A DNA stretch of 64,000 nt from an uncultured Chitinophagaceae bacterium (GCA_936908745.1 CAKZFX010000010.1:372001-436000); one strand, 5' to 3'. Counted from the stretch's first letter, positions 51,049 to 60,580 are shown. Translations and numbers: made by a program. The notes: a model not told the origin generated them from the letters alone.

Positions 51049-51300
51049 ATGAACAATTCGCAAATAGATGATTTTGTAACGGATAAGAAACGGAAAAACA
51101 AACTGGTCAATGTTCATTTTAAGACCCGTCCAACGATCAAGGGTATGTTTGTTTTCTTAAACGATTATCCTGAAATGAAAGAAAAGAATTTCTGGCGGAT
51201 CGTTGGTGAGCAAAAAATGGAAGAATGGTTAGAGAAGAAAGATCATAGCAGCAGCCGGTTGTTTAGCGGCAGCGAGTTTACAAGGCTGTCAGATTTATAA
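51049..51300 (+). CDS. Small conserved-looking protein, unknown
   Basis: The product has 83 residues, is basic at the start (DKKRKNKLVNVHFKTRP) and acidic-basic later. There is no signal peptide or membrane helix. The start is 28 bp after the helicase stop on the same strand, which suggests co-transcription. I do not recognise a family; a nucleic-acid-binding role would fit composition and context but is a guess. Confidence 0.65.
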   Translation: MNNSQIDDFVTDKKRKNKLVNVHFKTRPTIKGMFVFLNDYPEMKEKNFWRIVGEQKMEEWLEKKDHSSSRLFSGSEFTRLSDL

Positions 51301-51344
51301 GAAATCTGTTACTGTACTACGAGTGGTAATGAAAAAACGAGCGA

Positions 51345-51647
51345 ATGGTAAATGATATCCGGCTGATACAGGCAACTTTTTTTACAAGGGCTAATACCGT
51401 CTTTCATAAGACGTATGAAAGTTTTTGCAAGGAAGCCGCCTTAATTGACAGAAGCGGGAAGGAGAATGAATACCAGTTGCTGCGGTCAGTGTATAGCAGG
51501 CGGCTTAGCCAGCTACTGCAACAGAAGGCAAGTGTGATCATTGAGCGGTACGATCCATTACAGTCGCAACAAGGTCTTGGAGCTAATTTGGCCGCTACGA
51601 TCCGGTATTTTGAAACCGAGTTTTTGCGTAAGACAGATGAAGCTTAA
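51345..51647 (+). CDS. Small hypothetical helical protein
   Basis: The product has 100 residues and looks all-helical, with regular heptad-like hydrophobic spacing (YQLLRSVYSRRLSQLLQQKA). No signal or membrane segment. It lies between the small protein at 51049 and the desaturase at 51684 on the same strand. I do not recognise it. Confidence 0.55.
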   Translation: MVNDIRLIQATFFTRANTVFHKTYESFCKEAALIDRSGKENEYQLLRSVYSRRLSQLLQQKASVIIERYDPLQSQQGLGANLAATIRYFETEFLRKTDEA

Positions 51648-51683
51648 CCAGTTTGCTGACTTGCTCTATTTAAAAATAACAAC

Positions 51684-52703
51684 ATGAGTTTTATCAATAA
51701 ATTATTAGCCACTCCTTCCTACGGATGGCAGGATGAAAAAGGAGAACTGGTTGTCCCAACGAATCGGGAATTGTTCAGGGAAGCATTCAGCCGGGTCAAT
51801 ATTTTCCGCTCACGAAAAAACTGGATGTCTGCGCTGTCTGTTCTTATGATCGTAGCCATGCTTCCTTTTTTATACCTATTTATCACCGAGTATTTTTCAT
51901 GGCCACTACTTGGTCTTATACTTGCGTACAGCCTGGTGGTGATGGGGGTACATGGTACTGTGTGGTTTCATCGGTATTGCACTCACAGGGCCTACCGTTT
52001 CAGTCACCCGGTGTTTCGTTTTATCACCCAGCATCTTGTGATTAAGACCTTGCCGGAAGAAGTCTATGTTATCTCTCACCATGTGCATCACGCCAAATCC
52101 GATCAGCCGGGAGATCCTTATAACTCCCGTGGTGGTTTGTGGTATTGTATGCTGGCTGAATTTAATCACCAGCGGGTTAACCCGGATTTGTCTGAAACAG
52201 AGTATAACAAAGCGGCCCGTTTGATGCAGCATACGGGTGTGGAGGTTAATTCCTACCAGCAATACCAGCAATGGGGTTCTGTTGCACATCCGCTCTATAC
52301 AATTGCTACCTGGCTATTTAACTGGTTTTCCTGGTATGCTGTCCTTTATCTGATAGGAGGTCATGCCCTTGGTTGTGCTGTATTCAGCAGTGCCCTGCTA
52401 TGGTTTGTAGGGGTGCGTGCTTTTAATTATACAGGTCATGCCAAAGGAAAAGAGAAGCATGTGGACGGGCTGGATTTTGACAGGAGCAATTTGTCCGTCA
52501 ATCAAACAAGACCAGGGCTATTTACAGGTGAGTGGCATAATAATCACCATCTTTATCCCGGCAGTGCCAGGGCCGGCTTTCTTCGTTACCAGTTTGACCC
52601 CGCATGGGTCTTTATTTTCTGTATGTACAAAATTGGTGTCGTCTCCTCTTACCATGATTCCAAGAAAGAATTTCTTAAACGCTATATGGGCAGGCATCAA
52701 TAA
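51684..52703 (+). CDS. Membrane fatty-acid (acyl-CoA type) desaturase
   Basis: The protein has 339 residues, with two pairs of membrane helices and the three His clusters of the desaturase family: HRYCTH near residue 95, HHVHH near residue 133, and HNNHH near residue 285. These bind the di-iron centre that inserts a cis double bond. In bacteria such enzymes raise membrane fluidity in the cold, which fits the neighbouring RNA-chaperone and helicase genes. Electron donors are not encoded here. Confidence 0.93.
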   Translation: MSFINKLLATPSYGWQDEKGELVVPTNRELFREAFSRVNIFRSRKNWMSALSVLMIVAMLPFLYLFITEYFSWPLLGLILAYSLVVMGVHGTVWFHRYCTHRAYRFSHPVFRFITQHLVIKTLPEEVYVISHHVHHAKSDQPGDPYNSRGGLWYCMLAEFNHQRVNPDLSETEYNKAARLMQHTGVEVNSYQQYQQWGSVAHPLYTIATWLFNWFSWYAVLYLIGGHALGCAVFSSALLWFVGVRAFNYTGHAKGKEKHVDGLDFDRSNLSVNQTRPGLFTGEWHNNHHLYPGSARAGFLRYQFDPAWVFIFCMYKIGVVSSYHDSKKEFLKRYMGRHQ

Positions 52704-52739
52704 CTGTGTAAATACAGCCCTTCAATTGACTTCAAACAA

Positions 52740-52804
52740 AAACCCGCTGCCGGATAACCGAAGCGGGTTTGTACTTACAAATTTTTTGTTCGTTTACGGA
52801 CAAA
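52740..52804 (+). terminator. Tandem hairpins after the desaturase gene
   Basis: AAACCCGCT (52740-52748) pairs with AGCGGGTTT (52762-52770). A second stem TTTGTTCG (52785-52792) / CGGACAAA (52797-52804) has a 4-nt loop. The first is the likely terminator, although its T run is short. Confidence 0.5.
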
Positions 52805-53034
52805 TGGTTTTCAAAGGATTGTTTCATGGACGGTTTAAAACGGGCATTGGACTTTTGTTTTTCATTGGATAGGAGTACAAAGAAAGGACGCAAACCAAAA
52901 TTGAACAATAGTCGCTTTTGTTTTCCTTTTGTAGCCGGATTTCGACAGGTACTAAGAGTAATTATTTAAAACAAGTAATATTCACCTGAATGAAACCTGC
53001 TGAATATAGTAATGGGTTCTTCTGTTAGGCAACA
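52805..53034. other. Non-coding spacer
   Basis: The remaining part of the 331-bp gap between the desaturase and the T9SS gene. It contains only short frames without support. Confidence 0.4.
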
Positions 53035-53802
53035 TCAGTCTTTTATGATGCGCAGAGCCGTTCCGTCCTGTAGTTTTAATATATAAAATCCTTTGCCCAG
53101 GCTGGCGCAGGTTATATCTGTGCGTGTTCCATTTACGGATATACGCTGGATGATCTGGCCTGCTGAATTGTAAAGAAATGCCTGCGAATTAATAAGCGAA
53201 GGTTTCACAACCAGGTTTATCACGCGGCTGGCAGGATTAGGAAATACATAGCTGCGTTCAATATCATTTTCGTTGAAGTATAACAGGTGACTGAGCCTGT
53301 AATTTCCAAAGAGGTCAACCTGTTTGATGCGGTACTGTGCCCTGCCTGTTGTATATGCAGGGTCTGCCAGTTCATAGCGATGCTGCCCTTTACCCAACGA
53401 AGCAAGACGACCCACTTCTGTAAAAGGGTCCCCATGCACGGACCGTTCAACTATGTAATGTGCCATGTTGTTCTCTGTTACTTCCCATTCGATGAGTGGT
53501 TTATTATTTGCCGTCTTTAATATGTCAGCCTGCAACCATGATGTCTTTAATGAATAGGAGGGCTCTTCAGTAATATATGTTGCCGCTGTGCCCGCCCGGC
53601 CCAACTGCCTGCCAACGCCGGTAAAGGCAGAAAACGAATTGCTGTTGTCCTGTGACATTATGATACTGGTATTTACGGTTGTCCACATGCCCTGGCCGGG
53701 AAGATTACCAATCGCCAGTGCGGTTGATTTTTCATTTACCTGTAACTGGGCTTTTGCCAATTGTCCCGAGAGTAAAAACGTAAGGAGTATAAAGGGTTTC
53801 AT
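53035..53802 (-). CDS. Secreted protein with T9SS type A sorting domain
   Basis: The protein has 255 residues with a signal peptide (FILLTFLLSGQLAKAQ). After a 75-residue region without known motifs comes the Bacteroidota element around IEWEVTENNMAHYIVERSVHG and YRIKQVDLFGNYRLS, a fibronectin-like module that often precedes the sorting domain. The C-terminal T9SS domain (VFPNPASRVINLVV ... GFYILKLQDGT) ends the protein. It is exported to the cell surface. Function unknown; the N-terminal part is too short for an enzyme. Confidence 0.85.
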   Translation of the reverse strand: MKPFILLTFLLSGQLAKAQLQVNEKSTALAIGNLPGQGMWTTVNTSIIMSQDNSNSFSAFTGVGRQLGRAGTAATYITEEPSYSLKTSWLQADILKTANNKPLIEWEVTENNMAHYIVERSVHGDPFTEVGRLASLGKGQHRYELADPAYTTGRAQYRIKQVDLFGNYRLSHLLYFNENDIERSYVFPNPASRVINLVVKPSLINSQAFLYNSAGQIIQRISVNGTRTDITCASLGKGFYILKLQDGTALRIIKD

Positions 53803-54342
53803 AGCTTTCCTGATTTGGTTAAGGAATAGGTTTCACTCCGGTGGTACTATAACTTTTACAAATGTTGTGCCTGTGGCGGTATTGCCACAGATTATAACCA
53901 GGCGGGCAGATCAAAAGGCGACAGAAATTAGAATTGTGTAGCGGCGCAGTTTATTATGAATGAGGCTGTTCTGAATTTTGTAATGCGCAAAGGGGCTTGG
54001 TTATTAGATTTTGCGGTTCAATATAAGGTTGCTGTAATTTAAGTTGATACAGCAGGTAGGCAAAGATGCCATTTACTTTATAATTATATCAAGTGTAAAA
54101 ACCAGTTGACTAAGAAACCGGGTTTATTCCAGGAGGAAATTCAAGCTACAAGTAATAAGTGGATATAAAGTATATGTGGAATAGGAGTAATCTTATTTGA
54201 ATTAATGGAATTCTAATATTCTGTATCATTAGCGAGTACATTATTGTTGTTGGTTTTTACTATCCGTAATAAGTGCAAAAGATAACAGTTGGTAAAACAA
54301 ACCCAATTGTGGTTAATAACGTAGATACAGGAAATTATTACA
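53803..54342. other. 540-bp AT-rich non-coding region
   Basis: The gap between two divergent genes becomes very AT-rich from about 54040. A 7-bp stem CTGTGGC (53871-53877) / GCCACAG (53884-53890) lies near the T9SS gene start. No frame is convincing. Confidence 0.5.
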
Positions 54343-55854
54343 ATGAGATTAAACAAACTTCTTCTGCTTGCAATGGTCGTGGCCATATTTGTCTCGGGCT
54401 GCGAAAAAGATAAAGATCCATCTGAGAGTCTTGTGACAGGGCCCGATCTTATGGTCTATGCGATCAATAATAATAACGAGCTGATAAAGTTCAATGCAAA
54501 AACTCCATCCGCAATTATTTCAAAAAATGCGATCACCGGGATCACTTCGGGTGAGGTATTGCTAAGTATCGATTTCAGACCTGCTACCGGGGAGTTATAT
54601 GCGCTTTCAAATGCCAGTAAATTATATATCATAAACACCAGCAATTTTTCCAGCAGGGTGGTGAATGCTACAGCGTTTGGCCCGGCTTTCACTGGTGTAG
54701 TGGCATCCATTGATTTTAACCCAACGGTGGACAGGATAAGGCTGGTGACCAGTACAGGACAAAACTTGCGGGTGAACCCGGAGACAGGATTACTGGCTGC
54801 TACGGATGGCGTGATCAATGGAGGCAGTTCTCCTGCCATTAGTGGCGTGGCTTATACGAACAGTAAGTCCGGTGCGGCCTCTACAGAACTGTATGTGATT
54901 GATCTTACATCAGGTAAAGTGTACCTGCAGAATCCTCCGAATAATGGCACACTGGTGGAGAAAGGTAGCCTGGGTGTCACATTCACAGGCCAGGCTGCTT
55001 TTGATATCAGCCCGGATAACAGTGCAGCTCTCTTAGGATTGAAAGTAGGAGGCACCACAGGCTTATATAACCTTGATCTGGCAACCGGTAAGGCTGCTAA
55101 GATTGGAAATGTAGGCACGGACATTATTGACATTGCTATTCCTACTGAAGTTGTGGCTTATGCTACAGATGCTTCTAATAATTTGTTGATTTTTAACCCT
55201 GACCTTGCCTCCCCAACTATTGTTACGAAAGGGATCACTGGTTTGCAAGCTGCTGAGACCATTCATGGAATAGATTTTCGTCCACTCAATGGACAATTGT
55301 ATGCGTTGGGTAGCACCAGCAGACTATACACCATCAATCTTGGAACAGGTGCGGCTACGCAGGTAGGTACCGGCACGTTCAGTACATTGTTATCAGGAAC
55401 AGATTTCGGGTTTGATTTTAATCCAACAGTGGACCGGATAAGAGTGGTGAGTAACCTTGGACAAAACCTTCGGTTGAATCCCATTGATGGTACCCTTACT
55501 GCCAGCGATGGTGCACTCAACCCGGGCGTACCAATGGTAACTGCCGCCGCCTACACTAACAATTTTGCTGGTGCAACGACAACCCAGTTATTCGTTATTG
55601 ATCACAATACGGATAAACTGTATGAGCAAATTCCGCCAAATAATGGAACACTTGTCGAAAAAGGATCTCTTGGTGTGGATATCAGTAACAGCAATGGCTT
55701 CGATATCGGTTCTCAAACGGGCAAAGTTTATCTCGCTGCAACAGCAGGGGGACAAAACAGAATATATAGTCTTAACGTTACTACCGGTGCCGTCACTTCC
55801 ATTGGTACTGTTACCACAGCAATGAAAGGTTTTTCAATTGGCACAGGATTTTAG
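54343..55854 (+). CDS. DUF4394 lipoprotein, two tandem domains
   Basis: The protein has 503 residues. A lipoprotein signal ends in VSGC (Cys20), so it is anchored to a membrane. Two copies of a domain of about 240 residues follow. Each has IDFRP..G.LYAL..., a NFNPTVDRIRxVS-like motif (FNPTVDRIRLVT; FNPTVDRIRVVS), GQNLRxNP and PPNNGTLVEKGSLGV. The domain is known as DUF4394 and is predicted to be a beta-propeller-like fold; the function is unknown. The tandem form is likely an internal duplication. Confidence 0.85.
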   Translation: MRLNKLLLLAMVVAIFVSGCEKDKDPSESLVTGPDLMVYAINNNNELIKFNAKTPSAIISKNAITGITSGEVLLSIDFRPATGELYALSNASKLYIINTSNFSSRVVNATAFGPAFTGVVASIDFNPTVDRIRLVTSTGQNLRVNPETGLLAATDGVINGGSSPAISGVAYTNSKSGAASTELYVIDLTSGKVYLQNPPNNGTLVEKGSLGVTFTGQAAFDISPDNSAALLGLKVGGTTGLYNLDLATGKAAKIGNVGTDIIDIAIPTEVVAYATDASNNLLIFNPDLASPTIVTKGITGLQAAETIHGIDFRPLNGQLYALGSTSRLYTINLGTGAATQVGTGTFSTLLSGTDFGFDFNPTVDRIRVVSNLGQNLRLNPIDGTLTASDGALNPGVPMVTAAAYTNNFAGATTTQLFVIDHNTDKLYEQIPPNNGTLVEKGSLGVDISNSNGFDIGSQTGKVYLAATAGGQNRIYSLNVTTGAVTSIGTVTTAMKGFSIGTGF

Positions 55855-56281
55855 AGGAGAATGTAATAATTCTGCGCCTGTGATCTTATTGTTCAAATAA
55901 CTGTTTCAGTTAAAGATGGGCATTGAAGCTGGCTTCAATGCCCATCTTTGTATTAATACATTTGAATTTATTAGTGTCGAAGCGGGCAAAACAACCGTGC
56001 GGCTCACCTACTGGCTTCGCTCTGTAATTGCCAAAGACTCAAAAGAAATTGTTATGGAGTGACCACTAAACGCTTTCCAGGAAAAATTATCCCCATAAAA
56101 AGATTGCAAAGACGATGAAAGCCTTACCAGTCAGCGACTTTTTAAGGCTTTCAAAGCAATCTCCGAAATGATTTGCTTTACAGGTTTGTTGTCGACGATT
56201 AATACCTGTAAATATATAATGATTGATAGCGCTTCCGTAACTACTTTAATGAAAAGTGTATTCTCATAAGGCTTACTGCAT
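55855..56281. other. Non-coding region after the DUF4394 gene
   Basis: Contains the terminator at 55912-55949, a hairpin AAAGCCTT (56118-56125) / AAGGCTTT (56144-56151), and no open frame of note. Frames in the region 55970-56280 are broken by stops on both strands. Confidence 0.5.
55912..55949. terminator. Strong hairpin terminator after the DUF4394 gene
   Basis: An 18-bp perfect stem runs from 55912 to 55929 (AAAGATGGGCATTGAAGC) and pairs with 55932-55949 around TG. It is flanked by A and T residues and could stop transcription in both directions. Confidence 0.85.
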
Positions 56282-56308
56282 GAGTACAAATTATGTTATT
56301 TTGTACTC
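56282..56308. promoter_or_regulatory. Palindromic operator-like site before the hypothetical gene at 56329
   Basis: GAGTACAAA (56282-56290) and TTTGTACTC (56300-56308) form a 9-bp inverted repeat with a 9-bp centre. The centre and right arm include TATTTTG, close to a -7 box. The site ends 20 bp before the ATG, where a repressor would block transcription. Confidence 0.45.
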
Positions 56309-56328
56309 TCATCTCCAAAGCAAATAAT

Positions 56329-56835
56329 ATGCGAATAGTAATCATTATCGTTGCAGCTTGTCTGATTTCTTTCAAAAGCCAGGCTCAGGATCTGAGGTAT
56401 ATCGACGATATTTTTTTTATACTGGTTTCCAAAAATCTATCAGATGCTCAAAGTTCACTTAAGCATTTTCAGTATGAGCTTACAGACTCAACAGCAGACA
56501 ATGAAAGCGGTAAGCGGGTCTTCATCTGTTATACTTTTACCAGAAAGTCCGACAGTCCTGATAAGATTGATGTCGTCAGGCTTTGGACAAGGTATTATAC
56601 AAAGAAGGAACACTTTTTTGAAAAAATAGATTACAAGTCCACCGACAAGAAGAAAATTTTGGGCATCACTGTCGATGGTGTAAAAGAAGTCGTCAATAAG
56701 ACAGAAGATGATTGCAAATTACGAGGCTACCAGGACGATGATCTGTTGGTCTATCTATACAGCGAATGCAAAATGGATAATTCAATGATCTATCGGTTCA
56801 GTATTACACGTAATGAATACCTGAAGCCGAATTAG
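56329..56835 (+). CDS. Secreted hypothetical protein
   Basis: From the ATG at 56329 the product is 168 residues with a signal peptide (IVIIIVAACLISFKSQAQ). The mature part is hydrophilic, Lys/Asp-rich and shows no known motif. An upstream TTG (56293) would spoil the signal peptide. A palindromic site precedes it. Function unknown. Confidence 0.65.
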   Translation: MRIVIIIVAACLISFKSQAQDLRYIDDIFFILVSKNLSDAQSSLKHFQYELTDSTADNESGKRVFICYTFTRKSDSPDKIDVVRLWTRYYTKKEHFFEKIDYKSTDKKKILGITVDGVKEVVNKTEDDCKLRGYQDDDLLVYLYSECKMDNSMIYRFSITRNEYLKPN

Positions 56836-56971
56836 ATTTCTATAGCATTTCTTCATACATAAAATGAATAATGGCTCATATAGCGCATCCATGAATGAAC
56901 TGAACCTCGAAGAACAGAAACTGGTAAAAAATACAGGAACAGAATTACCCTCTCTTTTTATTTTTATGGTT

Positions 56972-57310
56972 TTAGTTTTCAACAAGACTTTTAGCCTTAA
57001 CGGCGGCACGTAAATGGAATAGCCAACTGTGAAGAGATGAGTCATCGCTGCGGGCTGGTAATCTCCTGTGCCGGGTATAGAAGCTTTTTAGTTTTTGTAA
57101 CTGATCCGCCCAGTGTTGCTGCCTCATTTCCTGGCGAAGATTTCGCCGGGTTTCCTGTTTAAAACGAATGGCTCTTAAAAGAAACCTTCGCGCAGGGCTC
57201 AGGTCATTATAGCGAAGCTGCTGCTGCGAAATCCACGACAAAGACCCCGAGTCAGTCGGGTAATGAGAATTGATCTTATAGAATGTTTTAATCCTGTTAT
57301 ACTGCTTCAT
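56972..57310 (-). CDS. Small protein with helicase-associated (HA)-like repeats
   Basis: The product has 112 residues, is very basic and consists of two related segments: KTFYKINSHYPTDSGSLSWI and KSFYTRHRRLPARSDDSSLHSW. Both follow the pattern of the helicase-associated domain (FY...H...P....L..W). This module normally occurs in many copies at the end of helicases; here it stands alone, so it may be a remnant or a free DNA-binding protein. No helicase gene is nearby. Confidence 0.5.
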   Translation of the reverse strand: MKQYNRIKTFYKINSHYPTDSGSLSWISQQQLRYNDLSPARRFLLRAIRFKQETRRNLRQEMRQQHWADQLQKLKSFYTRHRRLPARSDDSSLHSWLFHLRAAVKAKSLVEN

Positions 57311-57628
57311 CCATTTTCCTTACCGTGTACGTTCATAAAAAGGGAAGCGAATCGCTTTAAGTAATTTGTATCTGCTGGTTAAAAGCCGTTCTTATTTCCA
57401 TGCACTGTGTTGATCACGGCACCATTTGCCAAGTGAGCGTTCCAAAATCTTTTGACTGTTCTCAGCGGGCCACTGCAGTCTGTTATGATCGCTGCCTTTC
57501 TAACCCTTTAGAAATGAAAACGTTTGCATAAATAAAAACAATACCCTGCCTTTCGTACTGGTTAAATCTTACTACTTTGACTTTCGGAAATTGCCATCTT
57601 CCTTCTTATGTACACAAACGCTTGCTTT
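57311..57628. other. Non-coding region upstream of susC
   Basis: About 318 bp. A box-like TACTTTG lies near 57570 (one base shorter than TAnnTTTG) and may belong to the susC promoter. No frame or repeat of note. Confidence 0.4.
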
Positions 57629-60562
57629 ATGAAATTTTTATTACTACTGCTTATTACTGTCATTTCAGTCAATGTAATGGCACAACGAAAAATTACGGGG
57701 AAAGTCACCTCGGTACTCAACGAAAATCTCGGCGGAGTCAGTATTAAAGTCAAAGGGTCCAGTGCAGGCACCAGCACCGATAATGCGGGTGTCTATACCA
57801 TTGCGGTTCCTAAAGACAGGGATATACTCCAATTCTCTATGGTGGGTTATGAACCTAAGGAGATCACTATCGGAACCAGCGAAACGGTGAATGTTCAGCT
57901 GGAACTTTCTGCCAAATCACTGGATGATATTGTAATCGTTGGTTATGGTCGCCAGAAAAAAAGTGATGTGACCGGCGCTGTTACATCTATTCCTAAAGAA
58001 CGTATCGATAACATGACAAGAACTGATGTGCTGCAACTGATCCAGGGTGCAGCACCGGGCCTTAACATTTCTACCACAGCCGCTGGCGCCAATCCTGAAA
58101 GTGGTGCTGTGTTATTAATACGTGGCCGTAATTCGATCAGTGCGAGCAATGATCCGCTGATCGTTCTTGATGGAGTTCCTTATAATGGAAGTCTTTCTGA
58201 TCTCAACCCCAGTGATGTTGAAAGTATCGAGGTGCTAAAAGATGCTTCTTCTGCTGCGATCTACGGCTCCCGTGGTTCAAATGGTGTTATATTGATACAA
58301 ACTAAAAAGGGCGATAAGGGCAAGATGAGAATACGGTACGATGTATTCTACTCCCTGCAATCAGTTGCCAACTTTCCTCACCTGATGAATGGTGATGAAT
58401 ACTATCTTTTCAAACAAGGATTTGATCCTACGGATGAAGCAGCGATCACTCCTTCTGAACTTGCTGTTTACAATGATGGCTCTTATAAATCATTTACCTG
58501 GAAAGACCTGATCATGCGACAGGGAACCAATATGCAGCATAACCTGTCATTGACAGGCGGCAGTGATAAAACCACTTATGTGGTCAGCATGTCTTACCTG
58601 GGAACAAAAGGTATCGTGGTCAATGACCAGTATAAAAGAGGAACAGCAAGGATCAATGTAACATCTGGTCTTACCAAATGGCTTACACTTGGCAGCAACT
58701 CCATGCTGACCTTTGCCAACAACAGCGGCGCCACGCCTTCTTTTATTGATATGTTCAATAAATCGCCATTGGCAAGACCTTTCAACGCCGATGGCTCAAT
58801 CAACATCACACCTATTGCCGATGACCCACGCAAGATCAACCCGATTGAAACATCTTTATATGATGACCTGAAAAAGAAGTATGCTGTTTCAGCAAACAAT
58901 TATATCAATATTGATGTGCCGAATGTCAAAGGTCTTTCCTACAGGCTTAATACTGGTTTGCAATACCAGAACCAGGAAGCCAACTGGTACCGCGGACTGA
59001 ATACCGGTAAAAGCGGATCATTAAGAGGTGAAGGACAAACGAGCACTACGATCGGTTACTCCTACACACTGGAGAATATTGTTTCTTACCAGCGTGAATT
59101 TGGCCGGCACAGCTTGTTCCTTACCGGCTTATATAGCAATGAAGAGCGGGAAAGCAAAACAAATATCCTGGCCGGAGAAGGATTCCCGAATGATTTTCTT
59201 TCCTGGTATGGTATCCCGCAGGCTAACAAGATCACTCCCGGTTTTAAATATTTTAAAACGAACCTGATCTCACAGATGTTCAGGGTCAACTATTCTTTTG
59301 ACAAGCGATACCTGATTACAGCTACTGTACGTCGTGATGGATTCTCCGGTTTTGGTGCCGACAGAAAGTATGGTGTGTTTCCTTCCGTTGCTTTAGGATG
59401 GAATATTGCTAACGAAAAATTCTTTGATAAACTTAGCAAGACGGTTAATATTCTTAAACTCCGTTTATCGTATGGTGAAAATGGTAACCAGGCCATCAAT
59501 CCTTATCAAACACTTTCCCAATTAAGCCAGGGCGACTATATTGATCTTTCAGTACCTGCACCGGGCTATATTCCTTCCACGCTTGGAAGCGCTAACCTGG
59601 GATGGGAATCAACCCGTTCGTTGAATATTGGTCTTGACTTCGCTTTGCTGAAATCAAGAATAACCGGCGAGATCAATGCATACAGGAACAATACACGTGA
59701 CCTGTTGTTGAAAAGAGCGATCTCACCTGTCAACGGAGTCAACAGCGTTTACCAGAACATTGGTAAAACAAGAAATACCGGTTTTGAATTCATGGTGAAC
59801 TCGGCAAATGTCCGCTCCAAAAATTTTACCTGGAATACCAACCTGAATTTTGCCATCATTAAAACAAGTATTGTTGACTTGTATGGAGATGGTAAGGATG
59901 ATATTGCCAATAAATGGTTCCTCGGCAGAAACATCAATGTTAACTACGATTACAAATTCATAGGCGTATGGCAAGTGGAAGACAGCCTTGCTGCTATTCC
60001 TTATGGAGCCAAACCAGGCTATGCCCGCTATGAAGACCTGAATAAAAATGGTGTTTATGATCCAGGTGACAGGCAGGTGATCGGTGCGACAGAGCCTAAT
60101 TTTACATGGGGTATGACCAACAACTTTACCTACAAAAAAATGGGACTGATGATTTTTATGTATGGTAAAACAGGTGTTACAAAGTCAAACCCGTACAAGG
60201 ATAAAAACTACCTCATTGAACATAATTTCTGGACACGCACTAATCCTACCAACGAATTCTGGTCGCGTGAAAGCCAGGCTAACCGTTACCTTGGACGTGG
60301 CAGTGTGCCAAGTGTGTATGAGAATGCCAACTTTGTAAGGATCAAGGATATCACACTCTCGTATGATTTTGCAGGTAAGACAGCAGCGACCACCACACGA
60401 CGTGGAAAAGCAAGTACAACTGTAAATACACTGCGTGTTTACTTCACCGGAAGAAACCTGTTCACATTTACTAAATGGAAGGCGCTTGACCCCGAACTGG
60501 ACAATCAGCGTGCAGTACCACTGCAACGTGAATACATTTTCGGTCTTAGCCTTGCTTTTTAA
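57629..60562 (+). CDS. SusC/RagA-type TonB-dependent outer-membrane transporter
   Basis: From the ATG at 57629 (MKFLLLLLITVISVNVMAQ) the product is 977 residues with a signal peptide; an upstream ATG at 57608 adds seven residues. The N-terminal carboxypeptidase-regulatory-like domain (KITGKVTSVLNENLGGVSIK) is followed by the SusC linker DDIVIVGYGRQKKSDVTGAV and the plug (LLIRGRNSISASNDPLIVLD, SIEVLKDASSAAIYGSRGSN). The rest is a beta-barrel ending in FGLSLAF. It imports oligosaccharides or other nutrients with the SusD lipoprotein encoded 18 bp downstream. No nearby regulator (ECF/FecR or HTCS) is seen. Confidence 0.93.
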   Translation: MKFLLLLLITVISVNVMAQRKITGKVTSVLNENLGGVSIKVKGSSAGTSTDNAGVYTIAVPKDRDILQFSMVGYEPKEITIGTSETVNVQLELSAKSLDDIVIVGYGRQKKSDVTGAVTSIPKERIDNMTRTDVLQLIQGAAPGLNISTTAAGANPESGAVLLIRGRNSISASNDPLIVLDGVPYNGSLSDLNPSDVESIEVLKDASSAAIYGSRGSNGVILIQTKKGDKGKMRIRYDVFYSLQSVANFPHLMNGDEYYLFKQGFDPTDEAAITPSELAVYNDGSYKSFTWKDLIMRQGTNMQHNLSLTGGSDKTTYVVSMSYLGTKGIVVNDQYKRGTARINVTSGLTKWLTLGSNSMLTFANNSGATPSFIDMFNKSPLARPFNADGSINITPIADDPRKINPIETSLYDDLKKKYAVSANNYINIDVPNVKGLSYRLNTGLQYQNQEANWYRGLNTGKSGSLRGEGQTSTTIGYSYTLENIVSYQREFGRHSLFLTGLYSNEERESKTNILAGEGFPNDFLSWYGIPQANKITPGFKYFKTNLISQMFRVNYSFDKRYLITATVRRDGFSGFGADRKYGVFPSVALGWNIANEKFFDKLSKTVNILKLRLSYGENGNQAINPYQTLSQLSQGDYIDLSVPAPGYIPSTLGSANLGWESTRSLNIGLDFALLKSRITGEINAYRNNTRDLLLKRAISPVNGVNSVYQNIGKTRNTGFEFMVNSANVRSKNFTWNTNLNFAIIKTSIVDLYGDGKDDIANKWFLGRNINVNYDYKFIGVWQVEDSLAAIPYGAKPGYARYEDLNKNGVYDPGDRQVIGATEPNFTWGMTNNFTYKKMGLMIFMYGKTGVTKSNPYKDKNYLIEHNFWTRTNPTNEFWSRESQANRYLGRGSVPSVYENANFVRIKDITLSYDFAGKTAATTTRRGKASTTVNTLRVYFTGRNLFTFTKWKALDPELDNQRAVPLQREYIFGLSLAF

Positions 60563-60580
60563 CCCTTCTAAAATTGTTAT

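Noticed and set aside
52768..52881. Possible miniature inverted-repeat element: TTTGTACT at 52768 and AGTACAAA at 52874
   Set aside because: The arms are only 8 bp, there is no target-site duplication and no second copy in the window.
52417..52969. Frames of 60-150 codons overlapping and following the desaturase gene
   Set aside because: They are in other frames of the desaturase gene or read through its terminator hairpins.
55970..56280. Possible remnant of a mobile element or lost gene
   Set aside because: Translation in all frames gave only short pieces that I could not link to any transposase or other family.
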